Source: Gnetum montanum (taxonomy: Eukaryota > Streptophyta > Gnetopsida > Gnetales > Gnetaceae). From it: DNA of 64,000 bases. A program made the position numbers and the translations under genes. Shown in pieces: positions 11,815-23,162 of the stretch. Location: contig MNCI01006902.1 of assembly GCA_015680685.1 (NCBI GenBank), positions 92,692 to 156,691 of the forward strand. The letters run 5' to 3'. Position 1 is the first letter of the stretch, and every line of letters begins with the position of its first letter. The notes beneath the pieces were generated by a model that was not told the origin of the DNA, did not search any database, and saw only the letters and a list, made by a program, of their open reading frames with translations.

Positions 11815-12182
11815 ATTAAACTTCCCTGCTGTGTTGAAAGGTAAGTTTTACATAACTACTATTAGACCTATGATCTTTTGTGGTGTAGAATGTTGGCCTA
11901 TCAAAAAGCATCAATCTCAATGTATGCATGTCGCATAGATGTGTATGCTAAGGTGAATGTTGAATGTCACTATGAAAGATCAAATCAACTCTTTTATTAG
12001 GAGATATTAGGGAGTAGCACTGATAGATGAGAATATTAAGGAAAGTTATCTTAAATGGTTTAGTCACGTTCTAAGAAAACAAGAGAATAGGCATGTTAGA
12101 AGAGGCCACTTTACTGAAGTTGAGGGGAACCAAAAAAGAGGTAGCCCAAAACATACTTGGTTTACTTACTTGGATTTGTAAG
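11815..12182 (+). mobile_element. RTE LINE, C-terminal ORF (left part, split)
   Basis: The frame reads AVLKGKFYITTIRPMIFCG, VECWPIKKHQSQ, WFSHVLRKQENRHVRRGHF and RGSPKHTWFTYL. This is the distinctive end of plant RTE-clade LINE ORFs (LKGKFYRTxIRPAMLYGSECWPxKK, then LRWFGHVxRR, then GRPKKTW). Several in-frame stops show it is dead. The ORF breaks after the HTW block and resumes at about 15460, so a later insertion lies between. Confidence 0.8.
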
Positions 12183-15100
12183 CTTCTAAGGAGAGAGTGA
12201 GGAGTGAGAGGGTTTTCCAAGTCTGTGCAGAGGATCTAAAGCTTTGCAAAAGGTATTCTGAGCCTTTGTAGAGGTTTTCCAAAAGTAGAGAATTTTCCAA
12301 GGCTTTTGCAAAGGACTTTCCAAGTAAAGTTTTCTAATGAGGGTTTTGTTTCTTCATCGAGGGTTAGCAGAGTGAGTTTTGCTACTTGACTTCATCAAAG
12401 ATATGGCACCAATTACTAAGTCTAAACTACAAGAGATTGCCATTCAACTAAAAGGCTTACTTGAAAACCAAAAAGCCATTGAAGATAGATAGGAAACGTT
12501 TATTCAAAATCAAGAAATGATCTCAAAATGGATGCGAGAACAAAAAGGAATACCAAAGAAGCAAAAGATGCTAATAAAATAACAAACAATAGTGATGGAT
12601 CAACATAATAGTGATTTTGAAAATCTCATTTGTACCATGAACATCATAACTGCAAAGCAAAAGGTAATATATAATGCACCTCTCTAGCTTGGTTGATACA
12701 ATCTTGGATGTTTATCGCACAGGATTCAAAAGTTATGAAATTTAGTGATTCAACTACTTGGAGAAAAGTTTAGCACAATTGCAGCAACTTTAAAAGAGAA
12801 AAAAAATAGACAAATGAGGATCTCACAAAAGAAGAGTTTGCACAGAAAACAAAAAAATAGAAAAAGGTAAAAGCAGCACAAGCAAAGGGTAAGGTAGCTT
12901 TTCTAAATACCAAGTACATTGTAGTAATCAAAGATATGGGATTCTCAAAAAAAATACCTAAACACTTTGCACTATGAATTTGTTAATATAGATGGTGGCA
13001 TTGCCACTAAAATGACTACACTGCATAATATTGGATTTTTTAAGAATTTTGACATTTTTAAAGTGGTTAAATCTTGAGAAGACAAAAATTCTGAAAATTT
13101 TGAGTTGCCTGATTTTAGTAGAATAAAGGCAGCAAGTGTTAGATCTGACAAACAAGGAAGACCATCAAGAGGATTATCTTGTATTCTCAAAAAAAAAAAA
13201 AGGCTTCAAATGGTAATGAAGGTGAAAAAGATTGATGAATATAAACAATATATTTGTTGGAGATTATTTAAAGAAAATGCCCTATATTCCTTGCTTTTTA
13301 TTACTTTCACCCACAAGATACAACATTTGATGCAAAGCAAAGTTTATCAACAGACAAAAAAACACCCCCTTTTTTCAATATTTAGGATGAGATGTAACAG
13401 AATTTAAATTTAATGGTAAAGTTTATATATATGGTGACTTTAGTGCAATGAGTGGTAGAATAATCAAGAATGGCTAGATATCCAAAATTATGATGAAATT
13501 AGAAATGGATGGAAAAGAACATCAAAGGATACTAAAACAAATCAAACAGGAAAGCACATGTTAGAATGGGGACAATGCCTTGATCTTATCAATTTAATGG
13601 GATTCAAATATTTCTATCAAACTCAAGATTTACATTTGAAAAAGACAGAAAATGTTTATGTATTAATTTACTGCTAACCACACCTTAGAAAGTACCAAAA
13701 ATCATTGACTTTTAAGTTAGTGGTAACTTAATTGAGTTTTCACACTATCTTCTACATGTCTCCATTAAAAGAATGCATTCTAGCTATATGCAATGCTAAA
13801 AAATAAGAAGACGTTTATCAGTTAGAAAAAATGGTTTGTTGAAGAATGTTTCCAAGCAAGGTTAGCTATCAAAAATCCCTATAATAAAGAGGCTTTGAAT
13901 AAGGACTACATGAGATTGTTTCAAAACAAAAAGAAAAAGAAAGAAAATTTCTAAATCAACATCAAAACAATATGGTGCAAATGATAAAGCAAGGTCTATG
14001 AAATTTTTGAAAAGTTTTTAGAAATAAAGTTTCTCCAAGCAATTATATTCCATTTGCATAGATAAAAAGATTCTACAAAAATTTGTTTCATCACAAGACA
14101 AATACCATAACTAGTTGCATGCTCCCAAATGTTTTATAGTTTATGTATGATGAAATAGTGGACGGAATTGAATAACTAGCTTCTAGAAAAGCTATTGATG
14201 CAAGGTTGTCCTCTTTCATCAATATTATTTGGCATTTTTATTGATGAACTAAAAGAGTGAATTAGAGAGATACCAACAAATCATGCCATTAAAGTGGATC
14301 ATTCATGCATACAACTTTCAATCTTTGCAAATGATGTAATACTAATTGCAAATTCAAAATCAAGGTTAAAAATGATGTTGCATCAACTACAAAAAAACTT
14401 GTGAATGTAGAAAAATGAAGGTAAATGTTGACAAAACAAAAACGCTAAATTGTGGAACTAATAAGAGAGATTACACTTTCCAACTAAATAATAAAAGACT
14501 TGAGATTGTAGATACATACCGATATTTGGGAGTAGCATGCTCTCAAATTTATAAGTGGAATGATTGTCTATCACAACGAGTTGCAAATGGCTGGAAAGCT
14601 TTCTATACAATGAAAAACAAATGTGGCCTTGGTTTTAATCAAAAATTATGGAAGAAAATTGAAAAACTTCAAAAACAATTCTTGTTTGATAAAATCAACA
14701 TGAAAACTTAAGTCCCATATGCAATACTTTTATTAGAAGCTAATTTGTTGCCATTGGAAGTTGAAGCAATGTTTCAGTTCTTAACATTCTACTTCAATAA
14801 TAAAAATAGTAATAAGATCTAAAGAGAGAGCATTCGTAAATCTCAACAACAAAGGTGGTTCCATGAAGGACGATTATAGCTACAAAAATAGGGTATTGAT
14901 AATATTGATAAAATACTAAATTTAGAACAAGCTTGAAAACTTTTTACATAGAAAATTTTAGAGGGATGACAAAATGAGACACAACTACAAAAAAAATTCA
15001 TTTTTACCAGCAAAATATTAGAGGTGGCAAACATGATAAAACAAAATATCTACATGCAACAATTCCAATATCCATGAGAGCACAAATTAACAAAGTAAAA

Positions 15101-15455
15101 ATGAATCACACCATATCTGAGTTGAAACTAGAAGATGAAACAATGAGCATCATGAAGACTAAATATGTCAATTGTGTTTACTACAAGTAGTAGAAAACCA
15201 ACAACATGTATCATTAGAATGTTGCAAAACAATTGTTTTCAAAAGAAAATGGCAAATCTCTAGTCAATCTTTGTATGAGCTATTCAAGCTACCAAGTGTT
15301 AGTTCTAGGGAAAAATATAGAAGATGTGTTCAAGTTACATGAATATTGGGCACATCTATTGTACTCCAGATTTACTACTCCTGATGTATTTTGCACAAGT
15401 ACATTTCTCTAATAGATCCTTGCGGACTACATAGATATAATAAAATATTAGTATC
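12183..15455 (+). mobile_element. Second LINE inserted in the RTE element, degenerate, clade unresolved
   Basis: An ORF1-like start MAPITKSKLQEIAIQLKGLL lies near 12403. Endonuclease remnants follow: KVYIYGDFSAMSGR near 13425 and GKHMLEWGQCLDLINL near 13550. Reverse transcriptase remnants are QGCPLSSILFGIFIDELKE near 14200-14260, FANDVILIANSK near 14325 (the FADD catalytic motif with one Asp changed), and MKVNVDKTKTLNCG with VDTYRYLGVACS at 14415-14540. The end has QHVSLECCK-like zinc-ligand remnants near 15210. The RT lacks its N-terminal part by deletion, and stops and frameshifts are frequent. The KVNxxKTK and YxYLG signatures resemble RTE/CR1/Jockey-type LINEs more than plant L1 elements. 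Confidence 0.65.
14415..14711 (+). pseudogene. LINE reverse transcriptase, thumb and connection part
   Basis: This is the longest uninterrupted part of the second LINE (98 codons). It contains KVNVDKTKTLNCG, IVDTYRYLGVACS and NGWKAFYTMKNKCGLG, the region directly after the catalytic FADD motif in non-LTR reverse transcriptases. A stop follows at 14709; the frame then continues with PYAILLLEANLLPLEVEAM, typical of the region after the RT. Confidence 0.75.
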
Positions 15456-15612
15456 AATACTGGTAAAGAAATACATCCAAGATTTAGATATTAATGCTTA
15501 GTTGGCCCTTAATAAAAGTGAACGGTGTAATAGAACTCATATAGCCTATCCCAAGTAATTGGAATAAGGATAGGATGTTGTTGAGAATGATGATGATGAT
15601 GATGAAGACAAT
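15456..15612 (+). mobile_element. RTE LINE, right part: ORF end and 3' tail
   Basis: The text VKKYIQDLDINA, LALNKSE and CNRTHIAYPK continues the ORF broken at 12182 and matches the RTE end (KDLxxLxL..ALDRxxWRxRIHVADPx). After it comes the inverted pair CCTATCC ... GGATAGG (about 15544-15575), then TTGTTG and a (GAT)n run at about 15585-15606. This stem-loop followed by short 3' repeats is the known 3' end of plant RTE elements and the SINEs that borrow it. Confidence 0.8.
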
Positions 15613-16795
15613 AAATTAAACTTGCGAAAGAACACATAACAAGAAATCCCACACCTTGAACTAGTTGGCCCCTACATACAAATCATCTTTGCCAAAATAT
15701 TTGTGAACTGGTTGTGTATGCTCAAATTCAACCAAGAAATAATAGGATTTTAGGTTAACAAATAGAAGCAATAATATGAAAATGCATTGCTAGTGTATTG
15801 CTAACCTACTTTCTACCTAGACCTACTAGATCAAATCTCATAGCTTATCTAAGAAAGAAAATGAAACAAATAACAACCATCTATAATAATTGGCATTTAA
15901 CAACTTGCATATGTCAAAAGATAAAAAATGGCCATTAAAAATTTTACATAGCAGAAATTTGAAAAGATATCATGAAAATTAATGGATAGAAGTCATACAA
16001 CTATTTAGATAAAGATTCCACCACGTATGTTGCACAATACAAGTTATGCAACCATTGTAAAATATTATAAGAAAATGAAACATATTCTAATACATAACTC
16101 TAGAAGAAAATGTTTCCAACTTTTCATAAATCAATCAACCACCCATATTCTTCCTAGAAAAATCAAGGAGGCATTTTTCCAACACAACATCCATTACAGA
16201 AATAGCAAACAAAAGTAACATAAGAAAAGTAACATAAGAATGGGGCTTACGGTCATGCAAACTTTCCTTTGCAGCCTTTACCTAGCTGCTCTCACACAAA
16301 CATCATAAATCCATGTTATATCATATAATATCCAAAGCCAACATCTTGCCTATCAATCATAAACCATTTACTATTTTAAGTTGACAGAACCAACTCAAGA
16401 TAAGTAGTTGACTGAGAAGCAATTCATGTTTTCTAGAGTCCACATTAGAAGACCCAGAGCTTTGCACTATATTTTTTATTTTTTTACTGTAACCTGATTT
16501 CAAAAACGTTGAGGAATGCATTATAATGAAAATTATGAGACTATTATTTCTATGATTGCAGCCAAAATGTAATAGCACAGCAACTTAGAAAAAGCATGCA
16601 AAACTTGGCAGCCATATAAAAGTGTTGGTATGGACATTACACAAATACAGAGTATACAGTAATATTATGCTCTGCAAAACTCTGAATAATTTTCTAGAAG
16701 TTTAAGAAGGGGTTTGAGTAAATAGCTATGGATCAGTATCACCCAAAAATTAAAAACAGAATTCTTCTAAAATTCGAGTGGAAAAATCCGCATAC
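15613..16795. other. Intron 4 sequence, nothing recognised
   Basis: This AT-rich stretch between the RTE tail and exon 4 contains only short frames without family resemblance. Confidence 0.5.
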
Positions 16796-16842
16796 CCTTT
16801 CATCCAACAAATTCATGATTAGCTTAGAAACCTTTTCCTCCA
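16796..16842 (-). CDS. Exon 4 of the end-joining-like gene (coiled coil)
   Basis: This 47-bp exon follows a T-rich tract and the acceptor GAATCAG, and ends at AGG|GTATGC. It encodes VEEKVSKLIMNLLDER, which continues the coiled coil. It enters with two bases and leaves in phase 0, fitting exon 3 and the ancestral phase of exon 5. It was recognised by phase and coiled-coil continuity rather than by direct homology. Confidence 0.65.
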
Positions 16843-17748
16843 CTGATTCAAATGAAAAAAAAAAACACAAATACACACAAGAATTCATTTGTGAGTAATT
16901 TTTTTCAAAATGAAAACTGGCAAATAAAAAATTATATATGTTCCTATTAATAAATCTTCCTTCCCCTTGTTCGGATTTGGGAAAAGACAATCAAGATTTA
17001 CAAATTAAATTAGGACTTCGTTACCTCGAAAAAGCAAATATCCATTAAAAAACTAACTAATACCATAAAACTGTCATGCCAATAAGCTTCTTCAAGAGAA
17101 CAGTAATAACCAAGATCAGGAAATGCTTAGCTATTGACTAGGGAATGACAACAGGAAACTGGTTCCCATTAATGGTCACCAATTCTCTCTCGGAAAGCAT
17201 GTTCAATGGTATTATGACATCAAGTTCATTGCCATGAGTACTCCTTTAACATCCATTTCTATCTTATAAAATGACTACCATTGTGAAATAATGCGTTGTG
17301 CCTATTGTACTCATGATTTGCAAAGTAATTCCAGTGAAAAATCTCTCTAATTAACACTATGAATAAGATTCCCCTTCCAACTAAAGAAAAGACCACCCTT
17401 CGTTAAGGGATATCTGACTTCCACTGTGTGTGACAAAACATTTCCGCACACTCCATTTCCTCCTTATGATGCTACACCCATTTTCATCTCTTTATTCACA
17501 ATTTTAAGCAAACACATCATCTATCTCAACATTCAATCCTCTACTACACTACCCCATGATTTTATTTTTCTTACATTTGTGTTATTACTTCTATTGTGTT
17601 GCTATCCAATGTAAGCATAATACAAGAACACTGATATAATCAAACTACCGATTCCTTTGAATATTATAGACAAAAGGGTGTATGTATTAGATTATTAAAA
17701 ATATCATATTAAGTTTCCTAAGATAACTGAATGATTTAGAAGACCAAC
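16843..17748. other. Intron 3, nothing recognised
   Basis: A 906-bp intron between exons 3 and 4 of the end-joining-like gene. A T-rich tract (A-rich on the plus strand, 16855-16866) lies before the exon 4 acceptor. No transposon signature was seen. Confidence 0.5.
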
Positions 17749-17910
17749 CAGCAGCCAAAGCTTCAGATTTCTGTTTGAAGGCTTTAAATAGTTCCACTGA
17801 AATATTTCCCATTGTGTCACTTGGTATATCACCAGTCACCTTTTCAAGAACTAATGAAATCCGTGGCATGCCTTTGGACGACTGTGTTGTGACCTTTGCT
17901 GATGTAGCAC
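17749..17910 (-). CDS. Exon 3 of the end-joining-like gene
   Basis: This 162-bp exon starts with two bases completing a Gly codon, has 53 intact codons and leaves one base. It encodes SSKGMPRISLVLEKV, a strand typical of the end of the XRCC4-type head, and then GNISVELFKAFKQKSEALAA, the start of a coiled coil. The acceptor is GCTGTAG. The donor G|GTTGGT is weak, so the 3' boundary is the least certain one in the gene, although it is the one that keeps phase with exon 4. Confidence 0.75.
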
Positions 17911-19675
17911 CTACAGCATACAACTTCATTAGTTTTGCCTATGGCAATGTGTCAATAAACAAAATAAAACAAAAACAAAACTTCGTAAGACATTTCACCA
18001 TTTATTTCTCACATGGCATAGAACTTCCTATATCAAGCCATAAAAATGATTATTTTAAACCTCTATCCATTTCAACTGAAAAATAGTAGACTTACTTTAT
18101 CCCCCTATTTTTTTACAACATATCATGGTCAACTAGAAGAATTTTATTATGCCAAAATCTTTACAAGATCTTGCAACTACTCAGACTTGGATTTAGGGAA
18201 AGAAAAAAAATCAAAGAACATTTTAAGGAACAGAAATCAATCTAGATAGAGTGTGGTGCCCTGCAGTCAAAAATTAGAAAGAGAATGTGATATTTAAAAT
18301 GGGATTTCATTGCCGGAGTCTTTGTACCTTATATTATTATAATTTTTATTTCCAAAGATAGGATTAGATTGTTGCCTTAAGATTGTTATTTTATTAAAAA
18401 TTTGATCCTATCATCTTGGTTGATCATTAAAATCCTAAGACTAATTTCAATGTGCTTCAAATCTTTTTAATTAATATGTTCTTTTTTTTTTACTTGTTCA
18501 ACAAAAACTTGTAAAATTTTGCAAATAATATGTACAGATTTTATTTTTTAGGAAAAAGCATGAGAAACTTTCGATTTTAAACATCAGAAAGACAAATATA
18601 CTAAAAAGCCAAAGTACAGAATGAAATAAAAAAGTGAATTGATTTTGTTAAAATTTTATTTTAGTAATGTACCAATGTGTGTTCTGGATTTAGGTTGAGA
18701 TTGATTGACTGGAAATAGCTCTTGTAATTGTGCAAGTTTCAACTTTTCCTAATACTTTAAGAAGATTTTTGACTTTTTGAAGGCCCATATTTTGTCTATA
18801 ATTACTGTTAAGAGCGAAGGTTGAAATGCAATGTGGGCTGTAACTTTAGAGATTTTCATGTTACAAAGATAGCATTGAATAGCTGACATACAACTAGGAG
18901 GATAACGATAATGATGATAAAACCTAGATTTGATAAAAAACAGAGAAATGAATTTGAAATGAAATATGACAGTATTTAGAATCAATATCAAAGTTTGTCA
19001 TGCCATGGTTCAGTAGTTATACAATTGTTATCGTGTTGATATATGGTTAATTATGTTTACTACTTTTATTTTTGCAGGTCTATATGATTTGGAATCAAAA
19101 AACTATAAAAAGGTTTTCAATTTGGCATGCCAATATTTTCGCACCAACTTGTCCTTGAACGTTTGCTAACTTTTTCAAGCAGAATAAAAAATTGATTTCT
19201 TGACATTTCATCTTTGCACGACATATTATAAGCAGCCACTGACTCAACTAGAAGCAGTATGTTAGCTCAATTTAGACTACATAGTTTTATATGGACCTTA
19301 AATCCAATTTTAGATTCATGGGTTGTCAAGTTCCATTATAACATAAATAAGATAGAAGCTCAGAAGGACTTCATCAGTGACTTTGAAAATCACCACCAAA
19401 AAGCTTTTTAAAAAAATTTCCTTTAATGAGAAACAAAACATGTATTAGCTATATAACTAAAACTGAACTCATTTTTTATTGGAGTTCAACCTATTCATGC
19501 CTCGCTAAATGAAATCAAGAGACTCAGGACAAGCAATAGTACTTTAAATGAAATTTCACTCAGTTAAATAAGCTCCTTGAAAAAACAAACAATCTTAATC
19601 TTGCAATATGGTGAAATTCTAATAAAGTCAAGCAGGTATATACTTTCAAATTTTGCGTGTTTAAAAAAGGCGTAC
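17911..19675. other. Intron 2, nothing recognised
   Basis: A 1.77 kb AT-rich intron of the end-joining-like gene. No transposon coding or repeat structure was recognised. Confidence 0.5.
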
Positions 19676-19796
19676 CCTGCCCACCAACAGAAGTAGTAGG
19701 TCCTCCCAAAACAATTCAAACATTATCTGAAGAAAAAGTTACTCAAAGGTAACTTACAAAATCATTCCATGACCCCCTAAGTCCAACCTCATCCCT
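19676..19796 (-). pseudogene. Exon 2 of the end-joining-like gene, with two in-frame TGA
   Basis: The acceptor is TTGTGGCTAG and the donor CAGG|GTACGC. The exon is 121 bp, starting in phase 0 and leaving one base, which matches exons 1 and 3. It reads RDEVGLRGSWNDFVSYL, then TGA, VTFSSDNV, then TGA, IVLGGPTTSVGGQ. The GSW followed by an acidic turn fits the head domain. Both TGA codons are one transition from CGA (Arg). Because phases on both sides match exactly, the stops look like mutations rather than a wrong exon call. Confidence 0.75.
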
Positions 19797-20149
19797 CTAG
19801 CCACAACAATCAAAAATGACAATATTTTCAAATACATGACTCTAAAATGCAATGAAGATAACAAGAAAACTAAACTAAATTAGTTGATGCATCAAAAACA
19901 TTTGAGATTTTGTCTTTTGGATGATGCAAAAGGAATATTTTATGACTAATAAAATTCAGATTTGGGGAACAACTAGGAACGATAATTTATTTTTGAACAT
20001 TGACAAAATGTCTAAAGAAACTTTCATCATCTAATTTTAAAATAAAAACCCCTTGTAAAAAGTTCTTGTTTGTTTCTAAAGCAGTTTCACAATCATAGCT
20101 CATTGCCCACCTTAGCATTTTCTTTGTAACAACGGTATCTTCATCACCA

Positions 20150-20870
20150 TCACCATCCTAGCCTTCTCTGAACAAAATGGGATCAAATATATAAGTTCTC
20201 TTTCATTATTCACCTCTATGAATAGCTAGATCTTTTTCTATTTACAATCTTTTTACATCATCTTCAATCATTTTTCCCATGTTTTTTTTCTTCCTTTTGG
20301 TAACTTTCTATGAATAATGATGCAACAATATTTCTTGCAGTTTATTTGAAATACAAGGTACTCCGAGTCATCCTCTAATGCATATTTTATGTAAATTATC
20401 TCTTCTTGTAACATTCAACATCCATCAAAGCATTCGCATTTCTGTCACACTAATTTGTTGATCATGCCTCTTTTGTATATTCCAACATTCAACATTAATT
20501 TGTTATTTGTGACTCTTTTGTATAGTCCAACATTCAACAAGCCTCATCATTGTTCTGTGAAATTTTCCTCTCAATTTTATTAAGACTCTTTTATTGCATA
20601 AAATACTACTAGCCTATTTCCATTTTGACAATCCTGCCTCATCCTATTTATTATATATTTATCAATTTTACCATCAGATTTAAACATGGATCCAAGGTGG
20701 CAGAATTGTTTGTAGTGACAAACCTTCCAACCTTGAATTATTGCTTCTATTTCACTACTGATTATGTTTTTATTGAAATTACATTCCATGTTTTGACTTA
20801 CTGCTACTATTTTTTCAACCTTTTAATTCTAAAGCATGTTTTCACTTTTCCATTTTAGAAATAATATTTG
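20150..20870 (-). mobile_element. RTE LINE RT fragment in intron 1
   Basis: The minus strand reads MECNFNKNIISSEIEAI, CHLGSMFKSDGKIDKYIINR and VVFYAIKES, which match the plant RTE run (KTEYMxCxFS, then FxYLGSxxxxDGxIDxDIxxRI). Further on come SQNNDEAC, MRMLxWMLNVTRR-like and KKTWEK remnants. A partial tandem duplication of about 60 bp (20460-20545) affects the ECWPIQK-like part. Stops and frameshifts throughout. Confidence 0.7.
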
Positions 20871-21392
20871 CTCAAAATGTATCCACCAACATAATATCAT
20901 TAGATTCAATACTACTTATGCATTTACTGAAATTACATTCGGTAAATAATGTCTTATTTCTACCAATTTTCAAACCTTTTGATTCGACAACATGTCTCCA
21001 CTTTCCTATTTTAGAAGCAATATTTACCCCAGATGTATCCACCAATTCAACACAATTTGCAAATAGCGTATAAAGAGATTTTATCCTATATTTCCTTACC
21101 TAATTCATCTACAATAGCAAACAAAAACTCAATCACAAATATGTCAATTACGGCCAAAGCAACCTCTTATGGCGCCGTGAAAGAATAAAGATCCCTTGCC
21201 AATCTAACAACGCTAACGATTATTCAAACAGTAGCAACGCACCTGTTAAATCATCAAAATTAACATAGTAATCGGCATCCAGATGACGATTTATCTACTA
21301 TTCTACCGTACGAGTTGCATGCCGTCTAAATTAACAGCAAAGTCGCCTCAATTTATCAAACACTGCAAGCGAAGACGCAGAAGAATACTTAC

Positions 21393-21590
21393 GAGTTCTT
21401 CCAGTTGCAGAAGATTAAAGATGCGTTGCCATGTATTGGCGTGGAAATCGGTGACTTGAATGCGGAGACCTTCAGAAGGCAAAGCACGAACGAAATAAAG
21501 AAAGGGAAGCAACGCCTCCGGCCCAGGCCTGTCGAGTTCTGCCTTTGCTTCCCCGAAAACAGGTTTGAAATCCTGCATACGGTTGGCCAT
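21393..21590 (-). CDS. Exon 1 of the end-joining-like gene
   Basis: This exon encodes 66 residues and ends in phase 0 at a consensus donor, CTC|GTAAGT (intron starts at 21392). I chose the ATG at 21590, giving MANRMQDFKPVFGEAKAEL; upstream in-frame ATG at 21611 and internal ATG at 21578 are possible alternatives. The exon holds LPFLYFVRALP and the conserved-looking RIQVTDFHANTW segment. It contains no stop, and GC content is clearly above the surrounding introns. Confidence 0.75.
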
Positions 21591-22320
21591 CTCGCTTCGG
21601 CGGGAAACCAACCTTGTCCGAATCTTTCCCTGCCAAATCCAGGCGGCCTGTTTCGGAAACTCATTTTGTTTTATTTGATTGTTCGTTTCGATAGGTTTGT
21701 TTCAGCTGTTTCACAGTAATTAAAACTGTGAAATTACCTGCCAAACAAACATTGAAACGGTACAATCGGTACAATGAAATTTCAGGTGGATGAAGTTCTA
21801 TTTTTAAGATTTCTTTTTTGTTTTTTCTCCTTGAGAGGTTTGCAAGTTATAGGTTTGGTTTTGACAGGTACATTGAAACACTAATGTTTTATAGGTTTGC
21901 TTTGACAGGTACGTTGACAAAGTGTAATGTTTTCTATAAGTAATATAATAGTTTCTTGTTACCTATATACCTTGTAGTTATCTAGTTCTAGTTATCACAC
22001 CTCCTTCCACCCAAATTCTACATATCCCTTTTGACTACAATAAGTTTTAGTTTCACCTTCCAACACTCAATATGCCTCCAACCTCAATCTAGTTCTAGTT
22101 CCAACACCCGTTATGGCAACCCTGCCCCAATCTAATTTGACTACAACAAGCTTTCTACATGCAACTTTTGGAGTTCTTTCTCAAATAAGAGCCAAGATTA
22201 ATTGGTAATGCTTTGCATGCAATTAGTAACGGAGGTATCAAACCTAAAAAAATTTTAAAAAAAACAATTTTTACCCCCAAAACATATAGTCAAATTAAAA
22301 CTTGATAAGTTAACATTACC
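21591..22320. other. Upstream region of the end-joining-like gene
   Basis: This is the 5' flank of the minus-strand gene and would hold its 5' UTR and promoter. The first 150 bp are GC-richer than the introns. I see no clear TATA box and no transposon. Confidence 0.4.
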
Positions 22321-22324
22321 TACA

Positions 22325-22445
22325 ATGAGATATTAACATCTTAGTAAGACTCTTGATTTGGAAGCTCAAAGTTATAGGTTGAATTCTAGTGGGCAATGTT
22401 GATTTATAAAGTTCTAATTAGACTAAATATCTTGGGGTGTACGTA
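22325..22445 (+). mobile_element. Possible tRNA-derived SINE
   Basis: An A-box-like TTAACATCTTAGTAAGACTC is followed 30 bp later by a B-box-like GGTTGAATTCTAG (consensus GGTTCGANTCC). This spacing is that of an RNA polymerase III promoter derived from a tRNA. No clear tail or target duplication was found. Confidence 0.4.
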
Positions 22446-22599
22446 GTTTCAATTGTCTCAAGTTCCAGCAAACCCATCATCCCCTTGAATATGATCATTC
22501 AACTTCTTAGATTGATAAATTAGTGAACATTGACGAATATGATGAATTGATGATAGATGTTGAAAATTGTCGGAGTGTTGAATAGTGAATAGATGAGTG

Positions 22600-23162
22600 T
22601 TGATGAATATTGACAAATAATGATGAATGATGAATTGAATCTTTAATTGATGAAATTACTACAAGTGCAAATATTTTTTCATAATCAATGTATTTCTTTT
22701 ATCTAAATCTTCTTGTAATAAGTATTATTTTGTGTTTAATAATTTCTCTTTTTCATTATATTTTGTTTTGTACAGTCATTTGCAATCAATAATCTTTTTC
22801 CTTTCGCTATATTGCAAGTGTTGTTCTTCATGATAACTTCATATTCCTTGTGCATGACTTCCTTCCATTCTTTACTCTTATATGCTTATTGTATGTTGGT
22901 TAGATCTTAACTAGGGGATAAGGAAGTCATATTGAATTAGATTTAGTTGTCCTTCTTTCAAAATTTGTATCTAGCATTTGATCTTGAAAGTGGTCTCTTT
23001 GAGCCAAAGGCTTAGGGTTATTTTGAATATCTGATTTTTCATTATTTTTCTAAAGTTCATTTATGCCAAATTATTTCTTAATAAATATCACATCTCTAGA
23101 TGAGTACCATTTGTGTTCATTTTGGTTATAGTATTTGTATCCACTTGTTTTTATGTCATAGC
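22600..23162 (-). mobile_element. Ty1/copia relic (E0), RT start, left part of split element
   Basis: The minus strand reads GYKYYNQNEHKWYSSRDVIF, then EWKEVMHKEYEVIMKNNTCN and IDYEKIFALVVISSI. These are the copia block GYRLYDxxxxKxxxSRDVxF and the start of the RT (WKEAMxxExxxIxKNxTW, IDYEETFAPVxxLxSI). It continues the integrase part found at 45147-47480; the 22 kb between are the later insertions E2 and E1. It breaks off near 22600. Confidence 0.8.

Larger units (their letters stand above)
1328..21590 (-). pseudogene. XRCC4/PAXX-superfamily-like DNA end-joining gene, 7 exons, probably inactivated
   Basis: Seven minus-strand exons (21590-21393, 19796-19676, 17910-17749, 16842-16796, 2925-2738, 1507-1438, 1364-1328) join with compatible phases (0, 1, 1, 0, 1, 2). 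They would give about 268 residues if the lesions are ignored. The order is a globular head with RIQVTDFHANTW and RGSWNDF, a strand MPRISLVLEKV, a coiled coil from GNISVELFKAFKQ to KAEKLQKQL, a Ser/Thr-rich tail, and a basic end TSRRAKHRG. Head, coil and basic tail is the layout of XRCC4, XLF and PAXX, scaffolds acting with Ku and ligase IV. I recall plant proteins with similar VTDF, GSW and MPRI segments and take this as a plant PAXX/XRCC4-like gene; that name is inference. Exon 2 has two in-frame TGA. Exon 5 has a 16-bp tandem duplication that shifts frame, and a TAG. All three stops are one C-to-T step from CGA or CAG. Splice sites and introns remain, so it is a decayed gene rather than a retrocopy. 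Confidence 0.65.

Noticed and set aside
19676-19796. TGA in exon 2 as selenocysteine codons
   Set aside because: Land plants lack the selenocysteine system, and the stops look like CGA transitions.
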